From Prevotellaceae bacterium (lineage in GTDB: Bacteria; Bacteroidota; Bacteroidia; Bacteroidales; Paludibacteraceae): 64,000 nucleotides of DNA. Below, piece after piece: positions 1-8,454 of the stretch. The translations under genes were made by a program, and so were the position numbers. Under the pieces are notes generated by a model that saw only the letters and a list, made by a program, of their open reading frames with translations, searched no databases and was not told the origin of the DNA. Position 1 is the first letter of the stretch. Every line of letters starts with the position of its first letter. The stretch covers positions 62,001 through 126,000 of the forward strand of contig JACJXK010000003.1 in the NCBI GenBank assembly GCA_020636675.1. The letters are read 5' to 3'.

Positions 1-725
1 GCAAGCGGTACGCTGTACCATTTGTCGGACGAAAGCAGGCTTTCAAAGAAACCGTCGGGCACATAGCCGTGCATGGCTGCTCCCAAACCGATACCGATGA
101 GGACGTAAAGCAGCACGCCCCGCACAATACGCCACGATTCACCAACGATGGTAGGCAGGCGTTTCAGAAACGGTATTTTCTCCTCCTCCCATTTCTCGGA
201 CTCTGCAACGCTGTTTTTCTGCAATCCTATCACCCAAGGCGTGAGCAACCTCTCCAGATGGAACCGACCCAGCACCATACCCCCTACCATACTGAGCAGC
301 AGTCCGCTAACTACATAAACCAACGTGACCTTCACACCGAACGTTCCGAGGAACATGGCAATGGCAATCTCGCTCAACAAGGGCGACGAAATCAGAAACG
401 CCATGGTTACGCCCAACGGAATGCCGCCCTTCACAAAGCCGATGAACAAAGGCACGCTGCTGCACGAACAGAACGGGGTGACCGCACCCAAAACGGCAGC
501 CAAGAAGTATTGTAATCCGAACATCTTATGCTTGGTGAGATAATCACGAACCTTGTCTATCGGGAAATAGGCGTTGATGATTCCCATCAGGGCACTTATC
601 AGAAACAGGAGAAGCAATATTTTGATGGAGTCGTAAAAGAAGAAATTGACCGCCGTCCCCAGTCGGCTTCCGGAGTCGATTCCGAAAATCCCGAATACTA
701 ACCAATCTGCGAAATTCTGTATCAT
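1..725 (-). CDS. Partial permease, ArsP/YraQ (DUF318) family
   Basis: The first 241 codons of an integral membrane permease whose 3' end lies left of the window. The start ATG reads from 725. Several hydrophobic segments are visible, and the motif TPFCSCSSVPL near residue 60 is the hallmark of the YraQ/ArsP permease family, some members of which export trivalent organoarsenicals. It is the last visible gene of an arsenic operon, 32 bp after arsC on the same strand, so an arsenic export role is likely. The family assignment is firm; the substrate (methylarsenite, other organoarsenical or metal) is inferred from neighbours. Confidence 0.85.
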   Translation of the reverse strand, partial: MIQNFADWLVFGIFGIDSGSRLGTAVNFFFYDSIKILLLLFLISALMGIINAYFPIDKVRDYLTKHKMFGLQYFLAAVLGAVTPFCSCSSVPLFIGFVKGGIPLGVTMAFLISSPLLSEIAIAMFLGTFGVKVTLVYVVSGLLLSMVGGMVLGRFHLERLLTPWVIGLQKNSVAESEKWEEEKIPFLKRLPTIVGESWRIVRGVLLYVLIGIGLGAAMHGYVPDGFFESLLSSDKWYSVPL

Positions 726-757
726 AATGTTTTAATGTTTTATCTGTTGTTTGAATA

Positions 758-1207
758 TCAGTTGCCACATTCACACGTAGGGAGTTTTTTCCCTTTTATA
801 CGAGTGATGTAAAATTCGGCGAACCCTCTTTTTATCTCGTCACGCACGCGGCGAAATTCGTCCGTCACAAACGCCTCGCTTCCTTCCGTCTCCGAAGGAT
901 CGTCGAAGCCGATGTGCAGACGGTTCTTCACCTTCCCGGAGAACGTAGGACACGTTTCGTTGGCGTTTCCGCAGACGGTAATCACATAATCCCACTCTTG
1001 GTCAAGATACTCGCCAACATTCCGTGGCGTATGTCCGCCCAAGTCGATGCCAACCTCCGCCATCGCTGCCACCGCCTTCGGATTGACCCTCGTCGCCGGC
1101 TGCGTTCCTGCCGAGAAGACCTGCAGATGACCGTCGAACGACTGCAAAAATCCATGAGCCATCTGGCTACGGCAACTGTTGCCTGTACAAAGAATCAGTA
1201 TTTTCAT
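758..1207 (-). CDS. arsC: Arsenate reductase, low-molecular-weight phosphatase type
   Basis: A 149-residue cytoplasmic enzyme reducing arsenate to arsenite, the form exported by the neighbouring permeases. The N-terminus has the CX5R phosphate loop (Cys7 to Arg13), and Cys79 and Cys86 lie in a second Cys motif, consistent with the thioredoxin-coupled ArsC/LMW-PTP family. The ATG at 1207 was chosen over an earlier in-frame start because the protein then begins directly with the beta strand before the loop and has an AGAGGA ribosome site just upstream. It follows the ArsG-like permease by 8 bp, so translation is probably coupled within the ars operon. Confidence 0.92.
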   Translation of the reverse strand: MKILILCTGNSCRSQMAHGFLQSFDGHLQVFSAGTQPATRVNPKAVAAMAEVGIDLGGHTPRNVGEYLDQEWDYVITVCGNANETCPTFSGKVKNRLHIGFDDPSETEGSEAFVTDEFRRVRDEIKRGFAEFYITRIKGKKLPTCECGN

Positions 1208-1215
1208 CTTCCTCT

Positions 1216-1926
1216 CTAAAATAAAAATATTAAACAATAATATCCGCCAATGGCAAGAAAGAGTATGCCGACGATGCGGTTCATCCACTTCTGTATTGTC
1301 TGCATCTTGCCATAGAAACCTCCGATGGCAGAAGCACTATACGCCAAAAACCATGCGGCCGCAATCACCGGCAAAGATGTGGCAATGGCAAAGACGACAG
1401 GCAAGAAGATACCTCCGTCGGCCGTCACGGACAAGGGAATCAGCATGCCGAAATAGAGCACCGCACTAGCCGGACAGAATGCCAAGGCAAACAATATGCC
1501 TAGCAACAAGGCTCCGAATCCGCCGTACTTCTTGTATTTCTCGCCGTTCCCGCCAAACCCGAACTTAGGTAAGTTGAGTCTCTCCCCGAACAACAGGAAC
1601 AAACCAACCAGCATCAACGCCGGACCTAAGATCCGGCCTCCCCATCGGGCAAAAAACTTCTGGATGGGGAACGCACTTGTGCCGTCCCGCAGAATAAGAA
1701 TCAGGATAAAGGCCAAACCCGTATAGGCGATGATCCGTCCCAGTGTATAGAGCAGACCATTGATAAATATCCGGTTACGGTTCTCCATGTTCTTGCTTAT
1801 ATAGCCAATGGCGGCAATGTTGGTAGCCAACGGACAAGGATTTATGGCGGTGAGCAGACCCAACAAAAATGCCGTCAATATCGGCATTGTGCTGCTGTCC
1901 AATAAGGATTGAAGTGTCTCCATCAA
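1216..1926 (-). CDS. ArsG-family aromatic arsenical efflux permease (CcdA/DsbD-like)
   Basis: A 236-residue polytopic inner-membrane protein of the cytochrome c biogenesis CcdA/DsbD fold. About six hydrophobic segments are visible, with the paired motifs INPCPLATN near residue 30 and FCPASAVLYFG near 155, whose cysteines are typical of this fold. In Bacteroidota ars clusters such proteins next to an ArsF-like thioredoxin protein are called ArsG, with a proposed role in efflux of reduced nitro/amino-aromatic arsenicals. The gene overlaps the preceding ArsF-like gene by 4 bp, implying coupled translation. A general thiol-disulfide transmembrane relay feeding ArsF is an equally plausible activity. 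Confidence 0.8.
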   Translation of the reverse strand: MMETLQSLLDSSTMPILTAFLLGLLTAINPCPLATNIAAIGYISKNMENRNRIFINGLLYTLGRIIAYTGLAFILILILRDGTSAFPIQKFFARWGGRILGPALMLVGLFLLFGERLNLPKFGFGGNGEKYKKYGGFGALLLGILFALAFCPASAVLYFGMLIPLSVTADGGIFLPVVFAIATSLPVIAAAWFLAYSASAIGGFYGKMQTIQKWMNRIVGILFLAIGGYYCLIFLF

Positions 1927-2339
1927 TTTAAAAGTTTATTCAACTCCTCCCTCAGTTTGATTTTGAATGTTTCGGGCTGACTCTTGGCATAGCTGAAGCC
2001 TAAATCGGAGATATTGACCACTTTCCCGCCTTTGTCCAAAATAAGGGAAGACCAAGCCACCTCATATTTGTCGGCAATAGCTTCATTTTCGGATTTAGAG
2101 ATGTCTATCACCTTGAATACCAAATTGCCGGACTTCATGGCATCGGCATATTCGTTGTCCAAAACCTCTTTTGTCAGCGACTCGATGGCCCTACACGTAA
2201 CGCAACGTTGTGCGCCATGGAAATACAGCACCTCCAAAGCCGCTTTCTTCCCCGATTGGTTCATGGGTTGCTTGTTTTGTGCATTTCCGCAGGAAACCAA
2301 AGTCGCAAAAGCCAATAATAAAAATACCAGACGTTTCAT
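1923..2339 (-). CDS. ArsF-like thioredoxin-fold lipoprotein
   Basis: A 138-residue exported lipoprotein. The N-terminus is a lipoprotein signal ending in a lipobox at Cys17 (TLVSC), followed by a thioredoxin-like domain with the redox motif CVTC at residues 46-49. Family members in Bacteroidota arsenic clusters are described as the ArsF subunit of a nitrophenyl-compound nitroreductase system paired with ArsG. The start at 2339 was chosen because it gives the signal peptide and lies behind GGAGG; upstream in-frame sequence belongs to the preceding gene's region in another frame. Probably membrane-anchored and working with the ArsG-like permease, with which it overlaps by 4 bp. Confidence 0.8.
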   Translation of the reverse strand: MKRLVFLLLAFATLVSCGNAQNKQPMNQSGKKAALEVLYFHGAQRCVTCRAIESLTKEVLDNEYADAMKSGNLVFKVIDISKSENEAIADKYEVAWSSLILDKGGKVVNISDLGFSYAKSQPETFKIKLREELNKLLN

Positions 2340-2353
2340 TTCGCTTCCTCCTT

Positions 2354-2587
2354 TTACAGTTTTTCCAACAAAGACTTCACCTCGCTCAACGACATACGCC
2401 CTTTTGCAACCACCTTTTCGTCGATTACCAAAGCAGGCAACTGCATGACGTTGTAGTCCATAATCTTCACCAAATCCTCTTCCTTTACCAATTCGGCTTG
2501 GATGCCCATCTCCTCCACGGCTTGTTGTACCGTAGCATACAGGGCTTTGCAGCCCGCACAACCTGTTCCTAAAACTTTAATCTCCAT
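2354..2587 (-). CDS. Small thioredoxin-family protein
   Basis: A 77-residue protein resembling the archaeal/bacterial mini-thioredoxin (MTH895/TM0996-like) family: a beta strand followed by the redox motif CAGC at residues 10-13, and a cis-proline context (LPALVI) near residue 51. Such genes commonly sit next to DUF318/ArsP permeases in metal and arsenic operons, where they may supply reducing equivalents to ArsC or handle thiol-bound arsenite. It is the second gene of the ars operon, 14 bp upstream of the ArsF-like gene. Family call is strong; its exact partner is unknown. Confidence 0.85.
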   Translation of the reverse strand: MEIKVLGTGCAGCKALYATVQQAVEEMGIQAELVKEEDLVKIMDYNVMQLPALVIDEKVVAKGRMSLSEVKSLLEKL

Positions 2588-2619
2588 TTTCGTTTCTTTT
2601 TTAAGTTATACAATAATAA

Positions 2620-2633
2620 TTGTTCGTTGTTCG
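2620..2633. promoter_or_regulatory. Tandem TTGTTCG half-sites in the arsR-thioredoxin gap
   Basis: Two adjacent copies of TTGTTCG, the core of the upstream operator, lie in the 75-bp gap after arsR. They could be a second ArsR contact site controlling the rest of the operon. There is no full inverted repeat, so this is tentative. Confidence 0.35.
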
Positions 2634-2662
2634 TAAAACAACAAACATAAACATCAAAAAAA

Positions 2663-2974
2663 TCACTTGCAACAGCCTCCCTTTTTGCAGGCGCAATCGT
2701 CAAAGAATTCGGCGAAAAGCGATTTCGCCACGTTCCAATTCTCACGGTTGATGCAATATTTCACCTTCGGCGCCTCTATCTCGCCTTGAATAAGTCCGGC
2801 ATCCTTCAACTCCTTGAGGTGCTGCGAAACCGTTGCTTTGGCGATGGGCAGTTCGTCGAAAATATCGCCGAAATAGCAGGTGGTCCTGTTTGCCAAAAAC
2901 CGTAGGATGGCAATGCGTGTGGGATGTCCCAACGCCTTGGCGAAACGTGCTATCTGTTCATTATTTTCATTCAT
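2663..2974 (-). CDS. arsR: ArsR-family metalloregulator
   Basis: A 103-residue winged-helix repressor, first gene of the ars operon. The N-terminal half has the typical [15 protein letters not shown] helix and a recognition helix around [16 protein letters not shown]. The C-terminus is cysteine-rich (CACKKGGCC), the probable arsenite-sensing site; a cysteine also sits near the recognition helix (TCYF). The start at 2974 is set by a strong AAGGAG immediately upstream; a longer in-frame reading would run through the promoter and operator. Expected to repress the operon and release DNA on binding As(III). Confidence 0.92.
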   Translation of the reverse strand: MNENNEQIARFAKALGHPTRIAILRFLANRTTCYFGDIFDELPIAKATVSQHLKELKDAGLIQGEIEAPKVKYCINRENWNVAKSLFAEFFDDCACKKGGCCK

Positions 2975-2992
2975 CTCCTTCTTGTCCTGTAA

Positions 2993-3022
2993 AATATTGT
3001 TCGCAAATATACGAACAATATT
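2993..3022. promoter_or_regulatory. Probable ArsR operator, perfect inverted repeat
   Basis: Arms AATATTGTTCG and CGAACAATATT (11 bp each, perfect) are separated by 8 bp and end 18 bp before the arsR start codon. Size, symmetry and position match what a dimeric ArsR repressor would bind. The core half-site TTGTTCG recurs twice in tandem at 2620-2633, between arsR and the next gene. Confidence 0.75.
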
Positions 3023-3151
3023 TGGATTGACAAGTACGCTGAAAAATATTTTTAGAGAGAGATGCAACAGAACGGCATAAAGTCAATGCACAATGAAACC
3101 TTAATGTCGGCATGAATCTTCGTCATCTCCTTTATGCCAAGTGGTACTTGT

Positions 3152-4015
3152 TTATTCGTCTATTTTAAAATCGCATTTAAGTTTGTAATACTTTTTCGTG
3201 CCAGCCCATACAACGTGCTTTGATTCTTTATAAACTCCGATTCCATATGATTGCCATTTATCTGCCAACATAACTTCAAATCTATATTCAAACGGCAAAA
3301 GTTTTTTTGTCAACCCGAAAGAACCAACAGTCGCATGTTTTATTGAATCGGGATACAACGGAGAAGAATCAACGAACATACAATCAATACTGCCATATCT
3401 TGTAAATAAGGTTGAATCATTTCTTCTATAAGACAAAGTTCCCCAAAAATAGCCCGGTAAGTATTCTCCATATAATGTATCTTTTGAATTATTCTTTACT
3501 TTAAAAAATGGACCTTTATAGTATTCATTTCCTAAATATTTATTGTCAAGCGCAATGTCAATCGATTTTGGAGCATCGTAGTATTTATTAACTCGAATAT
3601 AACCGTTTATTACTTTTTCTCCCTTAATAAAAATATCTCCTTGTTTTATAAGTCTCTCTTTGTAATCAAATTCGATTGAAATATTTGTGTTTATTTCAGT
3701 TCCACATATATCAAAGTCATAGGCAATAGAATCCTGTCCATGACCCTCCGTTGAGTAGGTGATAAAAAGAGTATAAATTCCCGTTGACTTAAAATATTCC
3801 TTTTCTGATAGGACAAATTTGCTTGCCGTGTCTGCAAACAGATTGAATATTTCTTTATCTGGTGATTTCAATAAAACCTTTGTGTTAAAGGGACTTAACG
3901 TCTTGTCTTTACATTCATACGAAAAACGCAGATCATTTTGTCCATAAAGACTCATTCCCATTATTAACAAAAAGGTTGACAGAACGAATTCGGCTATTTT
4001 CTGAATATTTGCCAT
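3152..4015 (-). CDS. Secreted hypothetical protein
   Basis: A 287-residue protein of unrecognised family. The N-terminus (about residues 8-25) is a signal peptide ending near YGQ, so the product is exported, probably periplasmic or surface-located. The rest is rich in Tyr, Lys and beta-strand-like segments without a catalytic motif I can name. Base composition is AT-rich compared with the ars operon next door, and it stands alone with its own leader, suggesting an accessory gene. Nothing in the neighbourhood indicates its function. Confidence 0.7.
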   Translation of the reverse strand: MANIQKIAEFVLSTFLLIMGMSLYGQNDLRFSYECKDKTLSPFNTKVLLKSPDKEIFNLFADTASKFVLSEKEYFKSTGIYTLFITYSTEGHGQDSIAYDFDICGTEINTNISIEFDYKERLIKQGDIFIKGEKVINGYIRVNKYYDAPKSIDIALDNKYLGNEYYKGPFFKVKNNSKDTLYGEYLPGYFWGTLSYRRNDSTLFTRYGSIDCMFVDSSPLYPDSIKHATVGSFGLTKKLLPFEYRFEVMLADKWQSYGIGVYKESKHVVWAGTKKYYKLKCDFKIDE

Positions 4016-4078
4016 CTTTATCTTTTTTACACTTACTGAAAACGGTTTATTTTGCGAAATACGAATATACCAATCTAT

Positions 4079-4236
4079 TAGTAATCGTCAAAAAATAACT
4101 TGTGACAATTTTGATAAAATGCCGTAGGCATTATCTTTTAGCAGGAGAAAAGTGCTTGCGCTGTTGCCTGCTTTTCACGCTGCGGCACGCACCTCCCCTT
4201 TTCCGCAGCCAAAGGTGAGTGTCCGCCGACCGACGG
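4079..4236 (+). repeat. Dispersed intergenic repeat, copy 1
   Basis: Begins TAGTAATCGTCAAAAAATA, continues with ACTTGTGACAATTTTGATAA and ends with a segment containing CGGCACGCACCTCCC and CCGACCGA. Copy 2 (19931-20040) shares both the start and the CGGCACGCACCTCCC end; copy 4 (59183-59275) shares the middle; copy 3 (52666-52715, minus strand) shares the first 50 bases. Confidence 0.7.
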
Positions 4237-4441
4237 AAAGGCAGGTTTCACGACACCTTCACATTTGTTCATTCGTATGATTGCTGCAAGGTTTGTGAAG
4301 CACACACAAAATGAACCCTTAATATGCTCTAATCGATTCCGACAACGGGTAAATTCGTATACATCTTCGTTAGTTTTTATGACAATTCCGACAAATGCAG
4401 AGTTGATAAATTCATTCTTTCGTTTGATTGCATTTTTTCAT

Positions 4442-4449
4442 TAACTTTG
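4442..4449 (+). promoter_or_regulatory. Bacteroidetes -7 element for the usp gene
   Basis: TAACTTTG matches TAnnTTTG and lies 23 bp before the ATG at 4473, leaving a short leader. No clear -33 TTG at ideal spacing was picked out. Confidence 0.55.
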
Positions 4450-4472
4450 TCCGCATTCAAAAAAAGACTGAA

Positions 4473-5273
4473 ATGACAGATTTGAAACAACAGATATTCG
4501 TTGCTGCACATCCCAACACTTTCCCTAAAAAGGGTTTTGAATTGGCTTGCAGACTAGCTGAGACCTATGAGAAGGCGGTCTGTTTTCTTGGATTGCCAGA
4601 CAAAAAAGACAAAGACATAGATACTTATCTTCCCGTCTTTGAACAATGGGAAAGAGAGTGCGTAGCCCAACATCCCGAAATAAAGGTCAATAGTTTTGTG
4701 CTCGATGTTGACGATGATTTTACCGGCTACATGGAACATACGGAAGCATCCATGATCGTTTTTGAAATTACGGATAAAAAACCATACAACAAACCGCTCA
4801 AACAATTGGGTTGGTGTAGACAGTTGCGTATCCCCTATTTCTTTGTGAAGGCAGAACAACCTATTCGATTCGACAAGGTATTAGTGCCCGTCGGACTTCT
4901 TAACGAAGAGCGAGAGAAAGGTCCTTTCAGCAGTAGCATGGGCAGGTTTTTTAACTCGGAAATATTACTCATGCCTGCCAACGACTATGGCAGCCGTGCC
5001 AAACAAAATACGCAAGCCATCCAAACATTATTGGACAAATTCTCTTTGAAATATAGATATATAACGTCCACGAAAGATAGTTTTAAAGTGGAACTGGAGG
5101 CTGCGCTTAAGGTGCCGGAATTGGGGGCAGACATGCTTATCATCTCCGCCTCCCGAGACTATGGAATGGACGACATCATCTTCGGACCAAAGGAGCTGAA
5201 AGTCATACGGAAAGCTACGGTTCCCGTCATGGTCATCAACCCAAGAGCCGACTTATATACTCTTTGTGGATAA
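4473..5273 (+). CDS. Universal stress protein family protein
   Basis: A 266-residue cytoplasmic protein with two tandem Usp-like alpha/beta units, roughly residues 5-130 and 135-262. The second unit opens with FDKVLVPVG and ends with a GPKELKVIRKATVPVMVI segment, the usual last strand of Usp domains. The typical ATP-binding glycine loop is not obvious, so nucleotide binding is uncertain. The start at 4473 (MTDLKQQ) lies just downstream of a TAnnTTTG promoter; an earlier in-frame ATG at 4428 falls inside that promoter and was rejected. Monocistronic, followed by the tex gene after 79 bp. Confidence 0.8.
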   Translation: MTDLKQQIFVAAHPNTFPKKGFELACRLAETYEKAVCFLGLPDKKDKDIDTYLPVFEQWERECVAQHPEIKVNSFVLDVDDDFTGYMEHTEASMIVFEITDKKPYNKPLKQLGWCRQLRIPYFFVKAEQPIRFDKVLVPVGLLNEEREKGPFSSSMGRFFNSEILLMPANDYGSRAKQNTQAIQTLLDKFSLKYRYITSTKDSFKVELEAALKVPELGADMLIISASRDYGMDDIIFGPKELKVIRKATVPVMVINPRADLYTLCG

Positions 5274-5352
5274 TCTTAAGATAGAGATTTATACAGATAA
5301 CATTCTATAAACCATTGTCTTTTATTTCAAGAAAAAAGTACAAAAACAAAAG

Positions 5353-7473
5353 ATGATATACAACGCAATAATAGCCAAATCGCTCAACATACAAGAGCGA
5401 CAAGTTGCCAATACGCTAAAACTACTATCCGAAGGATCTACCATCCCCTTCATCAGCCGATATAGGAAAGAGATGACCGGCGAGCTTAACGAGGTCCAGA
5501 TTCAGGAGATTCAAGAAAAGTCGGAGAAGTTCACGGAACTGGAAAAACGAAAAGATTCCATCCTCAAATCGATTGAAGAGCAAGGAAAACTCACCGACGA
5601 ATTGAAAAAAAGAATCAAGGAGTCATGGAACATCAACGAGATTGAAGATATATACCTTCCATACAAACCCAAGCGAAGAACCCGTGCAGAGATAGCTAGG
5701 GAAAAGGGTCTGGAGCCTTTGGCTAAAATCATCATGCGCCAGCAAGGCAATGATACCGAGAATGCGGCGCTTCATTTCGTAAAAGGCGACATAGCCGATG
5801 TTGAGGAAGCAATAAAAGGTGCAAAGGATATCATCGCCGAGTGGATAAATGAAAACGAAGCCGCCCGCGACCGAGTACGACGGAACTTCTCCTACGAATC
5901 CGAGATAACATCCAAAGTGGTGAAGGGAAAAGAAAAAGAGGCAGAGAAATACAGGGACTATTTCGAAACGAGAGAGCCACTGAAAAGGTGCTCCTCCCAT
6001 CGGTTGCTTGCTATGAGACGAGGAGAATCGGAAGGATTCCTGAGAGTGTCCATATCGCCGGACGACGACCATTCGTCGGAAAGGCTTTACCCCCTCTTCG
6101 TAAAAGGTGAAAACGCTATGGCTGAGGTTGTTAAAGAGGCCATAGACGATTCGTACAAACGACTGATAAAACCATCGATAGAAACCGAATTTGCGGCATC
6201 CAGCAAGGAGAAGGCAGACGAAGAGGCCATCCGCGTATTTGCCGAAAATCTAAGACAGCTGCTGCTCTCCCCTCCTCTAGGGCAGAAAAGAGTGCTTGCC
6301 ATAGATCCCGGATACAGAACCGGCTGCAAAGTGGTTTGCTTGGACGCTCAAGGTAATCTGTTGCATAACGAAACGATATATCCGCATCCACCTCAAAACG
6401 ACAGGACTATGGCAATGAAAAAGATTGCCAAGATGGTTGAAGCCTACAACATAGAAGCCATATCCATAGGTAACGGAACGGCAGGAAGAGAGACGGAACA
6501 ATTCATCCAAAGCATACAATTTGACCGAAAGGTTCAAGTTTTTGTAGTGAGTGAAAGCGGCGCATCCATCTATTCCGCATCCCCAATCGCCCGTGAGGAG
6601 TTTCCTGACTATGACGTGACCGTGAGAGGTGCGGTCTCCATTGGCCGAAGATTAATGGATCCATTGGCCGAATTGGTTAAAATAGACCCGAAATCCATCG
6701 GCGTTGGACAATACCAGCACGACGTGGATCAGAGCAAACTGAAAAAGGCGTTGGATCAAACCGTGATCAACAGCGTAAACCTAGTTGGAGTGAACCTAAA
6801 TACGGCCAGCAAACACTTACTGACCTACATATCCGGACTTGGGCCGCAACTAGCCCAGAACATCGTAGACTACCGCGCACAAAACGGCGCGTTCTCGTCC
6901 AGAAAACAACTGAAAGCCGTTCCTCGTCTAGGCGAAAAAGCCTATGAGCAATGCGCCGGATTCTTGAGAATACCAAACTCCGAAAATCCATTGGACAATA
7001 CGGCCGTCCATCCGGAAAGTTATGGTATTGTGGAACAAATGGCAAAAGACTCAAATACTTCCGTTTCTGAACTGATTAGCAATAAAGAGATAAAGAAACA
7101 GATTAATCTTGAAAAATATAAAACGGAAAAGATCGGACTACCTACCCTACGAGACATCATCGAGGAGTTGGACAAGCCGGGAAGAGACCATAGGGAGACG
7201 ATAAAGGTGTTCGAGTTTGATCCGACCATCCATACTTTGGACGACTTGAAGATAGGCATGACTCTGCCGGGAATAGTCACCAATGTGACCAATTTCGGGG
7301 CTTTCGTAGATGTTGGCATTAAAGAAAACGGATTGGTACACATCTCCGAACTTGCGGATAAATTTATCTCCAATCCGGCAGACGTGGTCTCCCTACACCA
7401 GCATGTAGAAGTACGGGTAATTGGTGTAGACAAAGAAAGAAAGAGAGTGCAACTGTCTATGAAGCAAGGATAA
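5353..7473 (+). CDS. tex: Tex family RNA-binding transcription accessory protein
   Basis: A 706-residue protein of normal length for Tex. Order of domains: N-terminal Tex helical region (1-190), YqgF-like RNase H fold around LAIDPGYRTGCK (near 315), helix-hairpin-helix segments around LGPQLAQNIVDYR (near 495) and PRLGEKAYEQCAG, and a C-terminal S1 RNA-binding domain (about 630-705, GIVTNVTNFGAFVDVG). Tex binds nucleic acid and is tied to transcription/RNA metabolism and stress fitness. The ATG at 5353 gives the family N-terminus. Nothing is missing or unusual. Confidence 0.95.
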   Translation: MIYNAIIAKSLNIQERQVANTLKLLSEGSTIPFISRYRKEMTGELNEVQIQEIQEKSEKFTELEKRKDSILKSIEEQGKLTDELKKRIKESWNINEIEDIYLPYKPKRRTRAEIAREKGLEPLAKIIMRQQGNDTENAALHFVKGDIADVEEAIKGAKDIIAEWINENEAARDRVRRNFSYESEITSKVVKGKEKEAEKYRDYFETREPLKRCSSHRLLAMRRGESEGFLRVSISPDDDHSSERLYPLFVKGENAMAEVVKEAIDDSYKRLIKPSIETEFAASSKEKADEEAIRVFAENLRQLLLSPPLGQKRVLAIDPGYRTGCKVVCLDAQGNLLHNETIYPHPPQNDRTMAMKKIAKMVEAYNIEAISIGNGTAGRETEQFIQSIQFDRKVQVFVVSESGASIYSASPIAREEFPDYDVTVRGAVSIGRRLMDPLAELVKIDPKSIGVGQYQHDVDQSKLKKALDQTVINSVNLVGVNLNTASKHLLTYISGLGPQLAQNIVDYRAQNGAFSSRKQLKAVPRLGEKAYEQCAGFLRIPNSENPLDNTAVHPESYGIVEQMAKDSNTSVSELISNKEIKKQINLEKYKTEKIGLPTLRDIIEELDKPGRDHRETIKVFEFDPTIHTLDDLKIGMTLPGIVTNVTNFGAFVDVGIKENGLVHISELADKFISNPADVVSLHQHVEVRVIGVDKERKRVQLSMKQG

Positions 7474-7572
7474 ACCTCTTCTTTTCGAAGAAAACAGAAC
7501 ACAAACAATCCCGATTCAAAACAATCGGCAAAAAACATGGATAAACGTGGCGATTATTCGGAATAAAGTTTG

Positions 7573-7580
7573 TAATTTTG
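7573..7580 (+). promoter_or_regulatory. -7 element upstream of rpsP
   Basis: TAATTTTG fits TAnnTTTG and is followed by a leader of about 60 bases before the rpsP ATG at 7647. Confidence 0.55.
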
Positions 7581-7646
7581 CACGTCCAAAAACTGGACAG
7601 AAGCCACGTGTGGCTTCAGAAGTTTAATAAATATAAAAACAAAGAA

Positions 7647-8213
7647 ATGGCAACCAAAATTAGATTGCAGAGACACGGCCGTAAGGGGTACGCGTATTAC
7701 CACATCGTCGTAGCAGATAGCAGGGCACCACGTGATGGTAAATTTATCGAGTTGATTGGAACTTACAATCCAAACACAAATCCTGCTACAGTAGATATAA
7801 ACTTCGAAAAAGCATTGTATTGGGTTTCTGTTGGAGCTCAAGCAACTGACACTACAAGAAACATTCTTAGCGACAAGGGTGTTTATATGAAGAAACACTT
7901 ATTGGGTGGTGTAAAGAAGGGCGCATTCACAGAAGCTGTTGCTGATCAGAAGTTCAACGCTTGGGTGTCTGAAAAAGAGAACAAGATTGAAGCTGAGGCA
8001 AACAAGATGAATTCTGACAAGCAAGCTAAAGCTAAAGTTCGTCTAGAGGCTGAGCAAGCTGTAAATAAGGCTAAGGCTGAAATACTAGCAAAGAAGAAGG
8101 CTGAAGAGGCTGCTGCAAAAGCAGCTGCTGAAGCAGAGGCTGCACCTGCTGCCGAAGAAGCCGCACCTGCCGAAGAAGCCGCACCTGCTGCCGAAGCTGC
8201 ACCTGCAGAATAA
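7647..8213 (+). CDS. rpsP: 30S ribosomal protein S16 with Ala/Glu-rich tail
   Basis: A 188-residue protein. Residues 1-85 are a canonical S16 ([20 protein letters not shown], then [10 protein letters not shown]), a 16S-binding protein needed for 30S assembly. A basic/acidic helical region follows, with a tail from about 150 made of repeated AAPAEE-type units. This extension is usual in Bacteroidales S16, whereas S16 in most bacteria is only about 80-90 residues. The ATG at 7647 was chosen over an earlier in-frame ATG at 7578 because the S16 N-terminus is highly conserved and the earlier one overlaps the promoter. Confidence 0.97.
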   Translation: MATKIRLQRHGRKGYAYYHIVVADSRAPRDGKFIELIGTYNPNTNPATVDINFEKALYWVSVGAQATDTTRNILSDKGVYMKKHLLGGVKKGAFTEAVADQKFNAWVSEKENKIEAEANKMNSDKQAKAKVRLEAEQAVNKAKAEILAKKKAEEAAAKAAAEAEAAPAAEEAAPAEEAAPAAEAAPAE

Positions 8214-8237
8214 TATCAATCATATAGATTTGATTAC

Positions 8238-8270
8238 GGAGGATATCCTTTTTTGGGGTATCCTTCTTTT
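8238..8270 (+). terminator. Terminator after rpsP
   Basis: Stem from GGAGGATATCC and GGGGTATCCTTC around a T6 loop, followed by TTTTG, 25 bp after the rpsP stop. Confidence 0.65.
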
Positions 8271-8401
8271 GTGTGTCAAGGAAGATCGATTACGGGAATA
8301 AAATCAACAAATGGAAGTGTCTTTCCATAGACGTACAATAAAAAGGAAGCAGACGATCCTATTCTACTGAACAACACTCGTCCCCTTTCAGCTAACACCA
8401 T

Positions 8402-8436
8402 AAAAAAAGGCCACGCTAAAGAGCATGACCTTTTCT
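8402..8436 (-). terminator. Terminator after panB
   Basis: On the minus strand AAAAGGTCATGCT pairs with AGCGTGGCCTTTT around a 4-base loop and is followed by a T run. It lies just past the panB stop. Confidence 0.8.
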
Positions 8437-8454
8437 GTCTTTTATAGAGAACAA

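Larger units (their letters stand above)
4016..4472. other. Intergenic region, 457 bp
   Basis: Gene-free stretch between the divergent hypothetical and the universal stress protein gene. It holds one copy of a dispersed repeat (4079-4236) and a Bacteroidetes-type promoter (4442-4449) for the rightward gene. No open frame with coding character was seen in the remaining part. Confidence 0.7.

Noticed and set aside
69..543. Plus-strand frames at the left edge
   Set aside because: They lie antisense to the clearly recognisable DUF318 permease gene that runs off the window.
8100..8212. GCTGCC/GAAGAAGCC repeats at the end of rpsP, possible tandem repeat array
   Set aside because: They are in frame and encode the Ala/Glu-rich tail usual in Bacteroidales S16.
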